The notes beneath the pieces were generated by a model that saw only the letters and a program-made list of their open reading frames with translations, was not told where the DNA came from and did no database searches. From positions 249,676 through 313,675 of the forward strand of contig NZ_BQUN01000188.1 in the NCBI RefSeq assembly GCF_026008495.1: 64,000 nt of DNA. Reading direction: 5' to 3'. Each line of letters opens with the position of its first letter. The stretch's first letter is position 1. The stretch is from Streptomyces sp. A012304. GTDB taxonomy: Bacteria; Actinomycetota; Actinomycetes; Streptomycetales; Streptomycetaceae. Below are positions 8,570 through 17,214 of this stretch, piece after piece. Position numbers and translations under genes: made by a program.

Positions 8570-9523
8570 TTGCTGCCCCTGCTCGCCGCTCTCACCGCCC
8601 TGCGCGTGAACTACATGGGCGACCCGGCCGAGGGCACGTACACACGCGGTAAGGACGCCATCTGGCTCGGGCACGCCTGGGTCGACGGGCGGAAGAAGGA
8701 CGCCGACGTCAGGGCGCTCGCCGGCCGGCTGAAGGACACCGGCATCCACGACCTGTACGTCCACGCCGGCCCCCTGGAGCACGACGGCACGCTGCCCAGG
8801 ACGCGCTACGCCGAAGCCGGCTGGTTCATCGCCGCCGTCCACCGGGAGATGCCCGGCATCCGCGTCCAGGCCTGGCTGGGGGACGTCCTCGCCGGCGAGG
8901 GCCCCGACGGCATGCGGCTGGAGCGGGCGGCGACCCGCGCGGCCGTCGTGCGGTCCACCCGCGAGATCCTCGCCGCCGGCTTCCAGGGCGCCCACTTCGA
9001 CCTGGAGCCCCTGCACTCCGACGACCGGAACTACCTCACGCTCCTGGACGCCCTGCGCCGTGTCACCGCCGCACAGCGCGCCCCGCTCTCCGTCGCCGCC
9101 CACCAGATCGACCCGCTGCCCGGCTTCCACTCCTTCTGGGGCGCGACCACCGGGCACCCCAAGTGGTGGTCGCAGGAGTTCTTCGGGCAGGTCGCCCGCC
9201 GCGTCGACCAGATCGCCGTCATGTCGTACGACACCATGCAGCCGCTGGAGGGCACCTACGGCGGGTACGTCGCCCAGCAGACCGCCCTCGCCCTGGAGGT
9301 CACCCCGCCCACCACCGACCTGCTGATGGGCCTGCCCTTCTTCCACGAGAACCGCTTCGGCCACTGGGCGCACGCCGAGACGGTCCCGGCGGCCGTCCGG
9401 GGCGTCCGCCTGGGCCTGTCCCGCACCGACGCCGGCCGGGCGAACTTCGGTGTCGCGCTGTACGTGGACTTCGCCGCGACCGAGGACGACTGGACCGCGT
9501 ACCGGAAAGGATGGGTCCGGTGA
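8570..9523 (+). CDS. GH18-like (chitinase-fold) exported protein, main reading frame
   Basis: A 317-residue frame that begins at a TTG directly after an in-frame TGA and opens with the second half of a membrane anchor (LPLLAALTALRV). The body reads as a TIM-barrel glycoside hydrolase-18-like protein: strand IHDLYVHAG, GIRVQAWLGD, the catalytic-strand signature AHFDLEPL (the Glu would be the proton donor of the family DxxDxDxE motif, only partly conserved), PLSVAAHQ, and QIAVMSYDTM. The substrate is unknown. As it stands, translation would need TTG with no ribosome site, so it was probably once fused in frame to the 8281 start. Its stop overlaps the next start (GTGA), indicating translational coupling. 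Confidence 0.75.
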   Translation: MLPLLAALTALRVNYMGDPAEGTYTRGKDAIWLGHAWVDGRKKDADVRALAGRLKDTGIHDLYVHAGPLEHDGTLPRTRYAEAGWFIAAVHREMPGIRVQAWLGDVLAGEGPDGMRLERAATRAAVVRSTREILAAGFQGAHFDLEPLHSDDRNYLTLLDALRRVTAAQRAPLSVAAHQIDPLPGFHSFWGATTGHPKWWSQEFFGQVARRVDQIAVMSYDTMQPLEGTYGGYVAQQTALALEVTPPTTDLLMGLPFFHENRFGHWAHAETVPAAVRGVRLGLSRTDAGRANFGVALYVDFAATEDDWTAYRKGWVR

Positions 9524-10500
9524 GCCGACCACGACAGCACCTCACCCCCACCGACCTGGCCCCCCTCGCCCGCGCGGCCCTGGGCGGCCACCGCACGCTC
9601 GTCGGCGCCACCCGGCTGCGCGGCGGCACCAGCAAGGGCGTCTACCGGCTGGTCCTGGACGACGGCGTGACGGCGGTCGCGTACGTGTGGGCCCCGGACG
9701 AGGACTACTGGAACCACTCAGGGGCGCCCGCCCGGGCCGCCGCCCCCGGGCTCGGCCCGTTCACCGCCGCCCACGAGCGACTGGCCGCCGCCGGCGTGCG
9801 CACGCCCCGGCTGCTGTTCGCCGACGGCACGGGCCGGCACCTCGCGGCGGAGGCGGCGGTGGTCGAGGACGTCCGGGGCGGCAGCCTGGAGGAGGCCCTG
9901 GCCCGGGACCCGGACGAGGCGGCGCCGGTCCTGGACCGGCTGGCCGGCGAACTGGCGGCGCTGCACGCCTGCGAGGGCCCCCGGCCCGGCGAGGTCGCCG
10001 TCGTCGACGCGGGCGGCGGCACGCCCGGCGGCTCCCGCGTCGACAGGGCCCGGGAGGCCGCCCTGCGCGACGCCGCCAAGGCCGCCCGCCGGGACCCGCG
10101 CGCCGCCGCCGCGCACACGGCTGTCGACGAGCGGGTGCGGGCCCTCGCCGCGGCCGTCGGGCCCCGCTCCCGGCACCGCCTGCTGCACGGTGAACTCGGT
10201 CCGGACCACGTCCTGGTGACCCCCGACGGCGCCCCGGTCCTCATCGACATCGAGGGCCTCGTCTACGGCGACGTCGAGGAGGAACACGTCTTCCTCGCCC
10301 TGCGGTTCGGCCCCTGGTACGACCGGCTGCGCACCCCCGGTCTCGACCCTGACCGCATGGCGTTCTACCGTCTGGCCATGCACCTCTCGCTCGTCGCGGG
10401 CCCGCTGCGACTGCTGGACGGCGACTTCCCCGCCCCGGAACCGATGCGGGCCATCGCGGAGTCGAACCTGCGGCGCGTTCTGGAGCTGGTGGCGTCATGA
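9520..10500 (+). CDS. aminoglycoside phosphotransferase/choline kinase-fold protein
   Basis: A 326-residue kinase-like protein. The catalytic region shows a Brenner-type loop LLHGELGPDHVLV (about residues 225-237), where Glu replaces the usual Asp after HG and His the usual Asn, followed by the metal-binding LIDIEGLVYGD. The N-terminal lobe (RLRGGTSKGVYRLVLDDG) has the Gly-rich nucleotide loop. Family members phosphorylate small hydroxylated compounds; the true substrate is not evident and it should not be read as a resistance gene. GTG at 9520 overlaps the preceding stop and has ggaaagg 9 bases upstream; an in-frame ATG at 9511 is possible. It is probably co-transcribed with the genes on both sides. 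Confidence 0.82.
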   Translation: MSRPRQHLTPTDLAPLARAALGGHRTLVGATRLRGGTSKGVYRLVLDDGVTAVAYVWAPDEDYWNHSGAPARAAAPGLGPFTAAHERLAAAGVRTPRLLFADGTGRHLAAEAAVVEDVRGGSLEEALARDPDEAAPVLDRLAGELAALHACEGPRPGEVAVVDAGGGTPGGSRVDRAREAALRDAAKAARRDPRAAAAHTAVDERVRALAAAVGPRSRHRLLHGELGPDHVLVTPDGAPVLIDIEGLVYGDVEEEHVFLALRFGPWYDRLRTPGLDPDRMAFYRLAMHLSLVAGPLRLLDGDFPAPEPMRAIAESNLRRVLELVAS

Positions 10501-10826
10501 CCGATGCGTACTGGATCACGCTCGGCGTGAGCTGCGCCGCCGTGACCGCCGGTCTGGCCATGGGGATCGCCGCCGTCGCCAGGGGCTGGGTGCCGCGCTG
10601 GGGCCGGCGGAAGATCCTGCGGCCCACGCTGTGGGGCTACGGCACCCTCGTGGCCGCGGCCGGATGGGCCGGGTTCACCCTGCTCGGCCCGGTGAGCCCG
10701 CACCCCTTCTCGTACCTCCCGTGGGCCACGCTCGGCCTCGGCATGTTCCTGGTCGGCCTGATCATGCAGATCGTCGCCACGGACCCGCCCCGCCCCCGCA
10801 GCCACCAGCGGGACCCGGCTCGCTAG
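10497..10826 (+). CDS. small three-helix membrane protein
   Basis: A 109-residue protein whose ATG overlaps the kinase stop (ATGA). Three hydrophobic segments: about residues 5-29, 47-65 and 74-94, with short loops and a basic, Pro-rich cytoplasmic tail (PPRPRSHQRDPAR). I recognise no family motif. The overlap and shared strand indicate it is the last gene of the GH18-like/kinase operon. Confidence 0.8.
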   Translation: MTDAYWITLGVSCAAVTAGLAMGIAAVARGWVPRWGRRKILRPTLWGYGTLVAAAGWAGFTLLGPVSPHPFSYLPWATLGLGMFLVGLIMQIVATDPPRPRSHQRDPAR

Positions 10827-10838
10827 GGCACAGGACGT

Positions 10839-11609
10839 CTAGGGCCGCCGGCGCCGGATCCGCGATCCCAGCCACACCAGCGGGTCGTACCTGCGGTCGA
10901 CGGCCCGTTCCTTCAGCGGGATCAGCGCGTTGTCGGTGATCTTGATGCCCTCGGGGCAGACCTCCGTGCAGCACTTGGTGATGTTGCAGTAGCCGAGGCC
11001 GTGCTCGTCCTGGGCCGTGCGCTTGCGGTCCAGGCCCGTCTCCTCGGCCGCGTCCAGCGGGTGCATGTCCAGTTCGGCGATCCGCATCAGGAAACGCGGG
11101 CCCGCGAACGCCGTCTTGTTCTCCTCGTGGTCACGCACCACATGGCAGGTGTCCTGGCACAGGAAGCACTCGATGCACTTGCGGAACTCCTGCGGGCGGT
11201 CCACGTCCTCCTGCGTCATCCGGTACTCGCCCGGGCCGAGCCCGGCCGGCGGCACGAACGCCGGGACCTCCCTGGCCTTGCGGTAGTTGTAGCCGACGTC
11301 CGTGACGAGGTCGCGGACGACCGGGAAGGCCCGCAGCGGTGTCACCGTGATCGTCTCGTCGCGGTCGAACACCGACATCCGGGTCATGCACAGCAGCCGG
11401 GGCCGCCCGTTGACCTCCGCCGAGCACGAACCGCACTTGCCGGCCTTGCAGTTCCAGCGGACGGCGAGGTCGGGGGCCTGGGTGGCCTGGAGGCGGTGGA
11501 CGATGTCGAGGACCACCTCGCCGTCGTTGACCTCGACCTGGAAGTCCTCCAGGCCACCGCCCGACGCGTCGCCCCGCCACACCTTGAACCGGGCCTGGTA
11601 GCCGCTCAT
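10839..11609 (-). CDS. sdhB: succinate dehydrogenase iron-sulfur subunit
   Basis: A 256-residue electron-transfer subunit. An N-terminal plant-type ferredoxin domain holds the [2Fe-2S] ligands C54, C59, C62 and C74 (CKAGKCGSC). The C-terminal domain has CIECFLCQDTC (C145, C148, C151, C155) and C208, C214, C218 for the [4Fe-4S] and [3Fe-4S] clusters. It passes electrons from the FAD of SdhA to quinone via the membrane subunit, on the inner face of the membrane, linking the TCA cycle to respiration. Its ATG overlaps the sdhA stop by four bases. Fumarate reductase activity cannot be excluded by sequence, but aerobic Streptomyces context favours SDH. Confidence 0.95.
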   Translation of the reverse strand: MSGYQARFKVWRGDASGGGLEDFQVEVNDGEVVLDIVHRLQATQAPDLAVRWNCKAGKCGSCSAEVNGRPRLLCMTRMSVFDRDETITVTPLRAFPVVRDLVTDVGYNYRKAREVPAFVPPAGLGPGEYRMTQEDVDRPQEFRKCIECFLCQDTCHVVRDHEENKTAFAGPRFLMRIAELDMHPLDAAEETGLDRKRTAQDEHGLGYCNITKCCTEVCPEGIKITDNALIPLKERAVDRRYDPLVWLGSRIRRRRP

Positions 11610-13543
11610 TCGTACAGCTCCTCTTCGGCGAGGTACTTGACCAGCTCCTCCTTCTGGAAGAGGGCGAGCAGGTCGGGGCGGATGGGGTCGGTGGACTCAC
11701 GGGTGAGGGCGATCTGCCCGCGCACCGGGTCGGCGGCCGCCGACCCGCCCGTGGGGTCGGCCAGCCGGCACAGCAGGTTGATCCGGCGCCAGGACCGCTC
11801 CATCGCCGGGTGGTCCTCACGGGTGTGGCCGCCGCGCGACTCCGTGCGCTCCAGCGCGGCCCGGGCCACGCACTCGCTGACCAGCAGCATGTTGCGCAGG
11901 TCGAGCGCGAGGTGCCAGCCCGGGTTGAACTGGCGGTGGCCCTCCACTCCGGCCCGCCGGGCCCGTACCCGCAGCTCGGACAGCTTGTGCAGGGCCTGCT
12001 CCATCTCGCCCTGCCGGCGGATGATCCCCACCAGGTCGTTCATGGTCTGCTGGAGTTCCTGGTGGAGGGTGTACGGGTTCTCCGGCGGGCGTCCCGGCTC
12101 GTCGGCGGAGCCCTCCGCGGAGAAGGGCCGCAGGGCCTCCGCGGCGGCGGCGTCGATCTGCGTGTCGTCGACCGGAGGGCGCGCCCCGGCCAGGAGCGCC
12201 GCGTACTCGGCCGCGTGCAGCCCCGCCCGGCGGCCGAAGACCAGCAGGTCGGAGAGGGAGTTGCCGCCGAGCCGGTTCGAGCCGTGCATACCGCCGGCCA
12301 CCTCCCCGGCCGCGTACAGCCCCGGCACTCCGCGCGCGGCGGCGGTGTCGGAGTCGACGGCGATGCCGCCCATCACGTAGTGGCAGGTCGGCCCGACCTC
12401 CATCGCCTCCGCGGTGATGTCGACGTCCGCCAGCTCCTTGAACTGGTGGTACATGGACGGCAGCCGCCGCTTGATGACCTCGGCCGGCATCCGTGTGGAC
12501 ACGTCGAGGAAGACACCGCCGTGCGGGGAGCCGCGGCCCGCCTTCACCTCGGCGTTGATCGCGCGGGCGACCTCGTCGCGCGGCAGCAGCTCCGGTGGCC
12601 GCCGGTTGGCGTCGGGGTCGTCGTACCAGCGGTCGGCCTCGTCCTCGGACTCGGCGTACTTCTCCTTGAAGACGTCCGGGATGTAGTCGAACATGAACCG
12701 CTTGCCCTCGGAGTTCCTCAGCACCCCGCCGTCGCCGCGCACCGACTCGGTGACCAGGATGCCCTTCACCGACGGCGGCCAGACCATGCCCGTCGGGTGG
12801 AACTGCACGAACTCCATGTTCAGCAGCGGCGCCCCGGCGAGCAGGGCCAGCGCGTGGCCGTCGCCGGTGTACTCCCACGAGTTCGACGTCACCTTGAAGG
12901 ACTTGCCGATGCCGCCGGTCGCGATCACCACGGCGGGCGCCTCCAGGACGAAGAACCGGCCGGACTCGCGTTCGTAGGCGAAGATGCCCGAGACCCGGTC
13001 GCCGTCCTTGAGGACCCGGGTGACCGTGCACTCCTGGAAGACCTTCAGCCGGGACTCGTAGTCGCCGGTCTCGCGGTGGTCCTCCTGCTGGAGCGCGACG
13101 ATCTTCTGCTGGAGGGTGCGGATCAGCTCCAGGCCGGTGCGGTCGCCGACGTGGGCCAGGCGCGGGTACTCGTGGCCGCCGAAGTTGCGCTGGGAGATCC
13201 GGCCGTCCTTCGTACGGTCGAACAGCGCGCCCCAGGTCTCCAGCTCCCACACCCGGTCCGGGGCCTCCTGGGCGTGCAGCTCGGCCATCCGCCACTGGTT
13301 GAGGAACTTGCCGCCGCGCAGGGTGTCACGGAAGTGGACCTGCCAGTTGTCGTGCTCGTTGACATTGGCCATCGCCGCCGCGATGCCGCCCTCGGCCATC
13401 ACGGTGTGCGCCTTGCCGAACAGCGACTTGCAGATCACGGCCGTCCGGGCGCCGCGCTCGCGCGCCTCGATGGCGGCCCTGAGGCCGGCGCCGCCGGCCC
13501 CGACCACGACGACGTCCCACTGCTGCCGGTCGACCACGGACAT
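11606..13543 (-). CDS. sdhA: succinate dehydrogenase flavoprotein subunit
   Basis: A 645-residue flavoprotein that oxidises succinate to fumarate. The FAD-binding Rossmann motif GAGGAG is at residues 15-20; the covalent-FAD histidine lies in AHTVMAEGG (H46). Substrate/catalytic signatures include QFHPTGM, TESVRGDGG, GPTCHYVMGGI and GSNRLGGNSLSDLLVFGRRAG. The C-terminal helical domain ends at EELYE. The length matches the large mycobacterial-type Sdh1 flavoprotein (about 640 residues) rather than the roughly 585-residue Sdh2 type. ATG at 13543 lies 17 bases after the sdhC stop; tgagtgggg upstream may be its ribosome site. Confidence 0.96.
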   Translation of the reverse strand: MSVVDRQQWDVVVVGAGGAGLRAAIEARERGARTAVICKSLFGKAHTVMAEGGIAAAMANVNEHDNWQVHFRDTLRGGKFLNQWRMAELHAQEAPDRVWELETWGALFDRTKDGRISQRNFGGHEYPRLAHVGDRTGLELIRTLQQKIVALQQEDHRETGDYESRLKVFQECTVTRVLKDGDRVSGIFAYERESGRFFVLEAPAVVIATGGIGKSFKVTSNSWEYTGDGHALALLAGAPLLNMEFVQFHPTGMVWPPSVKGILVTESVRGDGGVLRNSEGKRFMFDYIPDVFKEKYAESEDEADRWYDDPDANRRPPELLPRDEVARAINAEVKAGRGSPHGGVFLDVSTRMPAEVIKRRLPSMYHQFKELADVDITAEAMEVGPTCHYVMGGIAVDSDTAAARGVPGLYAAGEVAGGMHGSNRLGGNSLSDLLVFGRRAGLHAAEYAALLAGARPPVDDTQIDAAAAEALRPFSAEGSADEPGRPPENPYTLHQELQQTMNDLVGIIRRQGEMEQALHKLSELRVRARRAGVEGHRQFNPGWHLALDLRNMLLVSECVARAALERTESRGGHTREDHPAMERSWRRINLLCRLADPTGGSAAADPVRGQIALTRESTDPIRPDLLALFQKEELVKYLAEEELYE

Positions 13544-13560
13544 GCGAAGGCCCCACTCAT

Positions 13561-14379
13561 CTAGAAGAAGCGCGGATCGTCGAAGACACCGGACGCGACG
13601 AGGTAGACGTAGAAGTCGGCGAGCGCCACGCTCAGCAGCGACGCCCAGGCGAGCTGCATGTGCCGGGCGTTGAGCTTCCCCACCCACTGCCACATCCGGT
13701 AGCGCACCGGGTGCCGGGAGAAGTGCTTGAGCTTGCCGCCGACGATGTGCCGGCAGGAGTGGCAGGAGAGCGTGTACGCCCAGATCAGCACGATGTTGAT
13801 CAGGAAGACCAGGGTGCCGAGGCCCATGTGGCCCCAGTCGTAGTGCTCGTCGCGGAAGGCGAGCACGGTGTCGTAGGTGAGGATGCCGGCGACGGGGATC
13901 GCCGCGTAGAAGAAGTACCGGTGGATGTTCTGCAGGACCAGCGGGAAGCGGGTCTCGCCGGTGTACTTCCGGTGCGGCTCGGCCACCGCGCAGGCCGGCG
14001 GGGACGCCCAGAACCCCCGGTAGTAGGCCTTGCGGTAGTAGTAGCAGGTCAGCCGGAAGCCGAGCGGGAAGATCAGGATGATGATCGCGGGGGAGACGCC
14101 CCACCAGCTGCCGAAGATCTCCCAGTTCGGTCCCGCGCGCATCGGCTCGCAGTTCTCCGCCAGGCACGGCGAGTAGAACGGCGAGACGTACGGCGCCGCG
14201 TAGTAGTCGGCGTTCGCGAAGGCCCGCCACGTCGAGTAGACGACGAAGGCCAGCAGACCGGCGGCGGTGGCCGCGGGGGCCAGCCACCACCGGTCGGTGC
14301 GCAGGTGGGGCGCGGCGATGGCGGCGCGCGTGGCGGCGCGCACACCGCCCGGGGGACGGGGTTCCGTACCAGTGGCCAA
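13561..14379 (-). CDS. sdhC: succinate dehydrogenase membrane anchor (Sdh1 type, Cys/His-rich)
   Basis: A 272-residue membrane subunit with about five or six hydrophobic helices (near residues 31-50, 93-112, 149-172, 185-204, 228-250). It carries unusual conserved-looking metal-type residues: C72, C77, C112, C130, H153 and the cluster SCHSCRH (C206, H207, C209, H211) just after a membrane helix. The single large anchor resembles the mycobacterial Sdh1 (Rv0249c-like) subunit, reported to hold a membrane-embedded Rieske-type cluster. TTG at 14379 is preferred because ggag lies 5 bases upstream and it gives the family length; the open frame reaches 14451. Quinone reduction occurs here. Confidence 0.88.
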   Translation of the reverse strand: MATGTEPRPPGGVRAATRAAIAAPHLRTDRWWLAPAATAAGLLAFVVYSTWRAFANADYYAAPYVSPFYSPCLAENCEPMRAGPNWEIFGSWWGVSPAIIILIFPLGFRLTCYYYRKAYYRGFWASPPACAVAEPHRKYTGETRFPLVLQNIHRYFFYAAIPVAGILTYDTVLAFRDEHYDWGHMGLGTLVFLINIVLIWAYTLSCHSCRHIVGGKLKHFSRHPVRYRMWQWVGKLNARHMQLAWASLLSVALADFYVYLVASGVFDDPRFF

Positions 14380-14396
14380 GGAGAGCTCCGGTCGGG

Positions 14397-14687
14397 TCAG
14401 GGGGCGTGCCGGTCGCGGGCTCCGAGTCCCTCGTCGTCCGAGTCCGTCCACAGCGAGTCGTCGTACGGCGTGTCGGGGATGGTGACGAGTTCGGGCCGCT
14501 GGGTGGCGGGACGGGTGGCGGCCGCCTCGCGCAGCAGCGCCACGCTCTCGCGCAGGTGGTTGGTGTCGGCGCGGACGCGGCGCATCTCCAGGCCGCCGCC
14601 ACCGATCTGCTTCTCCAGGCGCCCGACCGACCGGTACAGGTCGTCGAGGCAGCGCTGGACTGACCTCAGTTCGTCGTCAACGGTCAT
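14397..14687 (-). CDS. small coiled-coil protein upstream of sdhC
   Basis: A 96-residue acidic protein. Residues 1-60 form a likely helix with heptad spacing (DELRSVQRCLDDLYRSVGRLEKQI, split by repeats of L/V), followed by a disordered acidic tail (DTPYDDSLWTDSDDEG). No known motif. It is 17 bases upstream of the sdhC TTG on the same strand and so probably the first gene of the sdh operon. Function unknown; a role in assembly would be a guess. Confidence 0.75.
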   Translation of the reverse strand: MTVDDELRSVQRCLDDLYRSVGRLEKQIGGGGLEMRRVRADTNHLRESVALLREAAATRPATQRPELVTIPDTPYDDSLWTDSDDEGLGARDRHAP

Positions 14688-14757
14688 GACGTGACCTCAC
14701 TTCCGTCGGCCGTGCGGCCGTGGGTGGCGACGTTCATGCGCCTGAGAGTGTTGCGCG

Positions 14758-14775
14758 TCACACCAGTCGGTGTGA
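14758..14775. promoter_or_regulatory. perfect inverted repeat in the sdh/lipoprotein divergent region
   Basis: tcacacc-agtc-ggtgtga is a 7-base perfect dyad in the 286-base region between the divergent sdh operon and the lipoprotein gene. Its size and location suit an operator for a dimeric regulator. A second AT-richer patch with gtgatca repeated near 14908 and 14935 probably belongs to the rightward promoter. No regulator can be named. Confidence 0.35.
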
Positions 14776-14973
14776 AGGGATGTGCACCGATTGGCCGATG
14801 TGCTGCGGTGCGTCCCGGGCGCGTTGGGCCGCACGGGTGGCCTTGCCGCCCCGGGTCGTCGTGTCTCCCCGGGTTGCTGAACCCTTTCCTCTTCAGTGGC
14901 CGCATACATGTGATCAGCTCCATATACCGCCAAAAGTGATCATAACGCCCGCGGCTCCCTGGAGGTACCTGAG

Positions 14974-17031
14974 ATGTCCCACGACGGCGTCGGACTGCGC
15001 GCGGTCATGCGCTCGGTCGCCTTCCTCACCGCGGGCGCGCTCGCGGTCCCCGCGCTGACCGGCTGCGGCGGCGAGGACCAGGCCGGCGAGCCGCTGGCCG
15101 CCCAGGACATCGCCCCGGCCGCCCGCGCCCAGGTGGCCGACGGCGGCACCCTGCGCTGGGCGGTGGACGCCGTACCGGACACCTTCAACACCTTCCAGGC
15201 CGACGCCGACGCCACCACCGCCCGGATCGCCCAGGCCGTCCTGCCGTCGATGTACCGGATGGACGCGAGCGGGCGGGCCGTGCGCAACGCCGACTACCTG
15301 GAGTCCGCGAAGGTCGTCGACACCGAGCCCCGGCAGGTCGTGCTCTACAAGCTCGACCAGCGGGCCGTGTGGAGCGACGGCCGGGAGATCGGCGCCGCCG
15401 ACTTCGCCGCCCAGTGGCGCGCCCTGTCCGGCCGGGACAGCGCCTACTGGACCGCCCGCAACGCCGGCTACGACCGCATCGAGCGGATCGAGCGCGGCGC
15501 CAACGACCTGGAGGTGAAGGTCACCTTCAGCCGCCCCTACGCCGACTGGCGGTCGCTGTTCTCCCCGCTGTACCCGAAGGACGTCATGGGCACGCCCGAC
15601 GCGTTCAACGACGGGGCGCGGCGCAAGCTCGGCGTCACCGCCGGGCCGTTCGCCGTGAAGCAGGTCGACCGCAAGAAGGCCCAGATCCGGCTCACCCGCA
15701 ATCCGCGCTGGTGGGGTCGGACCGCCAAGCTCGACGAGATCGTGCTGACCGCCGTCGGGCGCGAGAAGCGGACCGCGGCGCTGGCCGCCGGGACGGTCGA
15801 CCTGGCCGAGATCGACCCGGCCACCGCCCGCGGCCTCGACGGCGCGGCCCGGGGCGCCGCCGGACCCGCGGCGAGAGCTCCGCGCGCCCACGAGCTGCGC
15901 AAGTCGCTGGAACCGGCCTACACCCAGCTGGCCCTGAACGGCGCCGACGGTCCGCTCGCCGACGAGCGGGTGCGGCGGGCGGTGGCCCGGGCACTGGACC
16001 GCGAGGACCTGGCGAAGGCGGTGCTCAAGCCGCTGGGCCTGCCCGCGGTCCCGGTCGGCAGCCACCTCGCGCTGTCCGGGCAGGAGGCGTACGCCGACGG
16101 CAGCGGGGCGCTCGGCGGACAGGACACCGCCGAGGCGCAGGCGCTGCTCGCGGACGCCGGATGGGTTCCCGGCGGTCCGGTGACCGAACGGAAGAAGGGC
16201 GAGAAGGCGGCCGGCGCCGAGGCGCGGGAGAGCCGCGGGGCGACCGGGGCCGCGACCGGGAAGGGCGGCGGGGCGAGCGGCGAGGAGGGCCGGTCGGCCG
16301 GCGGTGACGACGGCACCTACATCGTCGGCCGGGACGACAAGCCGGGCCGGGACCAGGAGGGGCACGGCACACCGGGCGAGGAGCGCGACACCCGGCTCGC
16401 CCAGGACGGCAAGCACTACGTCGACCGGCACGGCGCCCCCGGCGCCTACGCCCCGCAGGGCACCGCCGCACCGGCCGGCGCCACGCGCGAGGTGCTGGCC
16501 AAGAACGGCAAGGCGCTCACCCTGCGGTTCGTCCTGCCGTCGGGCCCCGGGGCGGAGCCGCTGCACACGGTTGCCGGGCGGATCTCCCGCATGCTGGACA
16601 AGGTCGGCATCCGCACCGAGGTGACCAAGGTCGCCGACGACAGCTACTTCAAGGACCACATCGCCTCCGGCCAGTACGACCTCGCGCTGTACTCCTGGCC
16701 CGCCTCCGCCTTCCCGGCCACCGACGCCCGGCCGATCTACGCCAAGCCGGTGCCGGCCGCGGACGGGTCGCTCAGCGTCGAACAGAACTACACCCGGGTC
16801 GGCACCGACCAGGTCGACCAGCTGTTCGATCAGGCGGTGTCCACCCTGGACGAGGAGGAGGCGCGGTCCCTGATCCGCAAGGCCGACGCCCGGATCTGGG
16901 CGGCGGCCGGCTCGATCCCGCTCTACCAGCGCCCCCAGCTCGTCGCAGCCCGCAAGAACCTCGCCAACGCGGGCGCCTTCGGCTTCCAGACCCCCGTCTT
17001 CGAGGACATGGGATACCTGAAGAAGGCGTGA
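14974..17031 (+). CDS. oligopeptide/dipeptide ABC transporter substrate-binding lipoprotein (orphan)
   Basis: A 685-residue SBP_bac_5 (DppA/OppA) protein. The signal peptide ends in lipobox ALTGC (Cys about residue 31), so it is anchored outside the membrane. The binding core is recognisable (TLRWAVDAVPDTFNTFQ, VWSDGREIGAADFAAQWRAL in part, GPFAVKQ, NPRWWG, ALDREDLAKAV). It is longer than usual because about 90-100 residues of Gly/Lys/Glu-rich low-complexity sequence (about 405-510) interrupt the second lobe. No permease or ATPase is adjacent, so it may feed a transporter elsewhere (the two peptide cassettes nearby are candidates) or act as a sensor. ATG with ggaggta upstream. Confidence 0.9.
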   Translation: MSHDGVGLRAVMRSVAFLTAGALAVPALTGCGGEDQAGEPLAAQDIAPAARAQVADGGTLRWAVDAVPDTFNTFQADADATTARIAQAVLPSMYRMDASGRAVRNADYLESAKVVDTEPRQVVLYKLDQRAVWSDGREIGAADFAAQWRALSGRDSAYWTARNAGYDRIERIERGANDLEVKVTFSRPYADWRSLFSPLYPKDVMGTPDAFNDGARRKLGVTAGPFAVKQVDRKKAQIRLTRNPRWWGRTAKLDEIVLTAVGREKRTAALAAGTVDLAEIDPATARGLDGAARGAAGPAARAPRAHELRKSLEPAYTQLALNGADGPLADERVRRAVARALDREDLAKAVLKPLGLPAVPVGSHLALSGQEAYADGSGALGGQDTAEAQALLADAGWVPGGPVTERKKGEKAAGAEARESRGATGAATGKGGGASGEEGRSAGGDDGTYIVGRDDKPGRDQEGHGTPGEERDTRLAQDGKHYVDRHGAPGAYAPQGTAAPAGATREVLAKNGKALTLRFVLPSGPGAEPLHTVAGRISRMLDKVGIRTEVTKVADDSYFKDHIASGQYDLALYSWPASAFPATDARPIYAKPVPAADGSLSVEQNYTRVGTDQVDQLFDQAVSTLDEEEARSLIRKADARIWAAAGSIPLYQRPQLVAARKNLANAGAFGFQTPVFEDMGYLKKA

Positions 17032-17214
17032 AACTCCCGGTGGCGGCGTCCCGGACGCAGTGACGTGACGTGAGCCTCGTGGCCCTGCGGGAACCTTGCT
17101 CCGCCGGGCCACGTACCATGGGGTGAGGCCGTGGCGTGTCAAGCCCGGCAGGGCCCGCGTAACACAGACGTACGCAGCAGGGCCGGTCCTCACACTCCGG
17201 GAGAACGCCGCTTT

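Noticed and set aside
9520..10500. Aminoglycoside resistance gene
   Set aside because: The kinase-like fold is present, but the loop is altered (HGELGPDH) and nothing supports a resistance role.
11606..14602. A 998-codon minus-strand frame spanning the membrane anchor region
   Set aside because: Only the part from 13543 downward is SdhA; the upstream segment is the wrong frame over sdhC.
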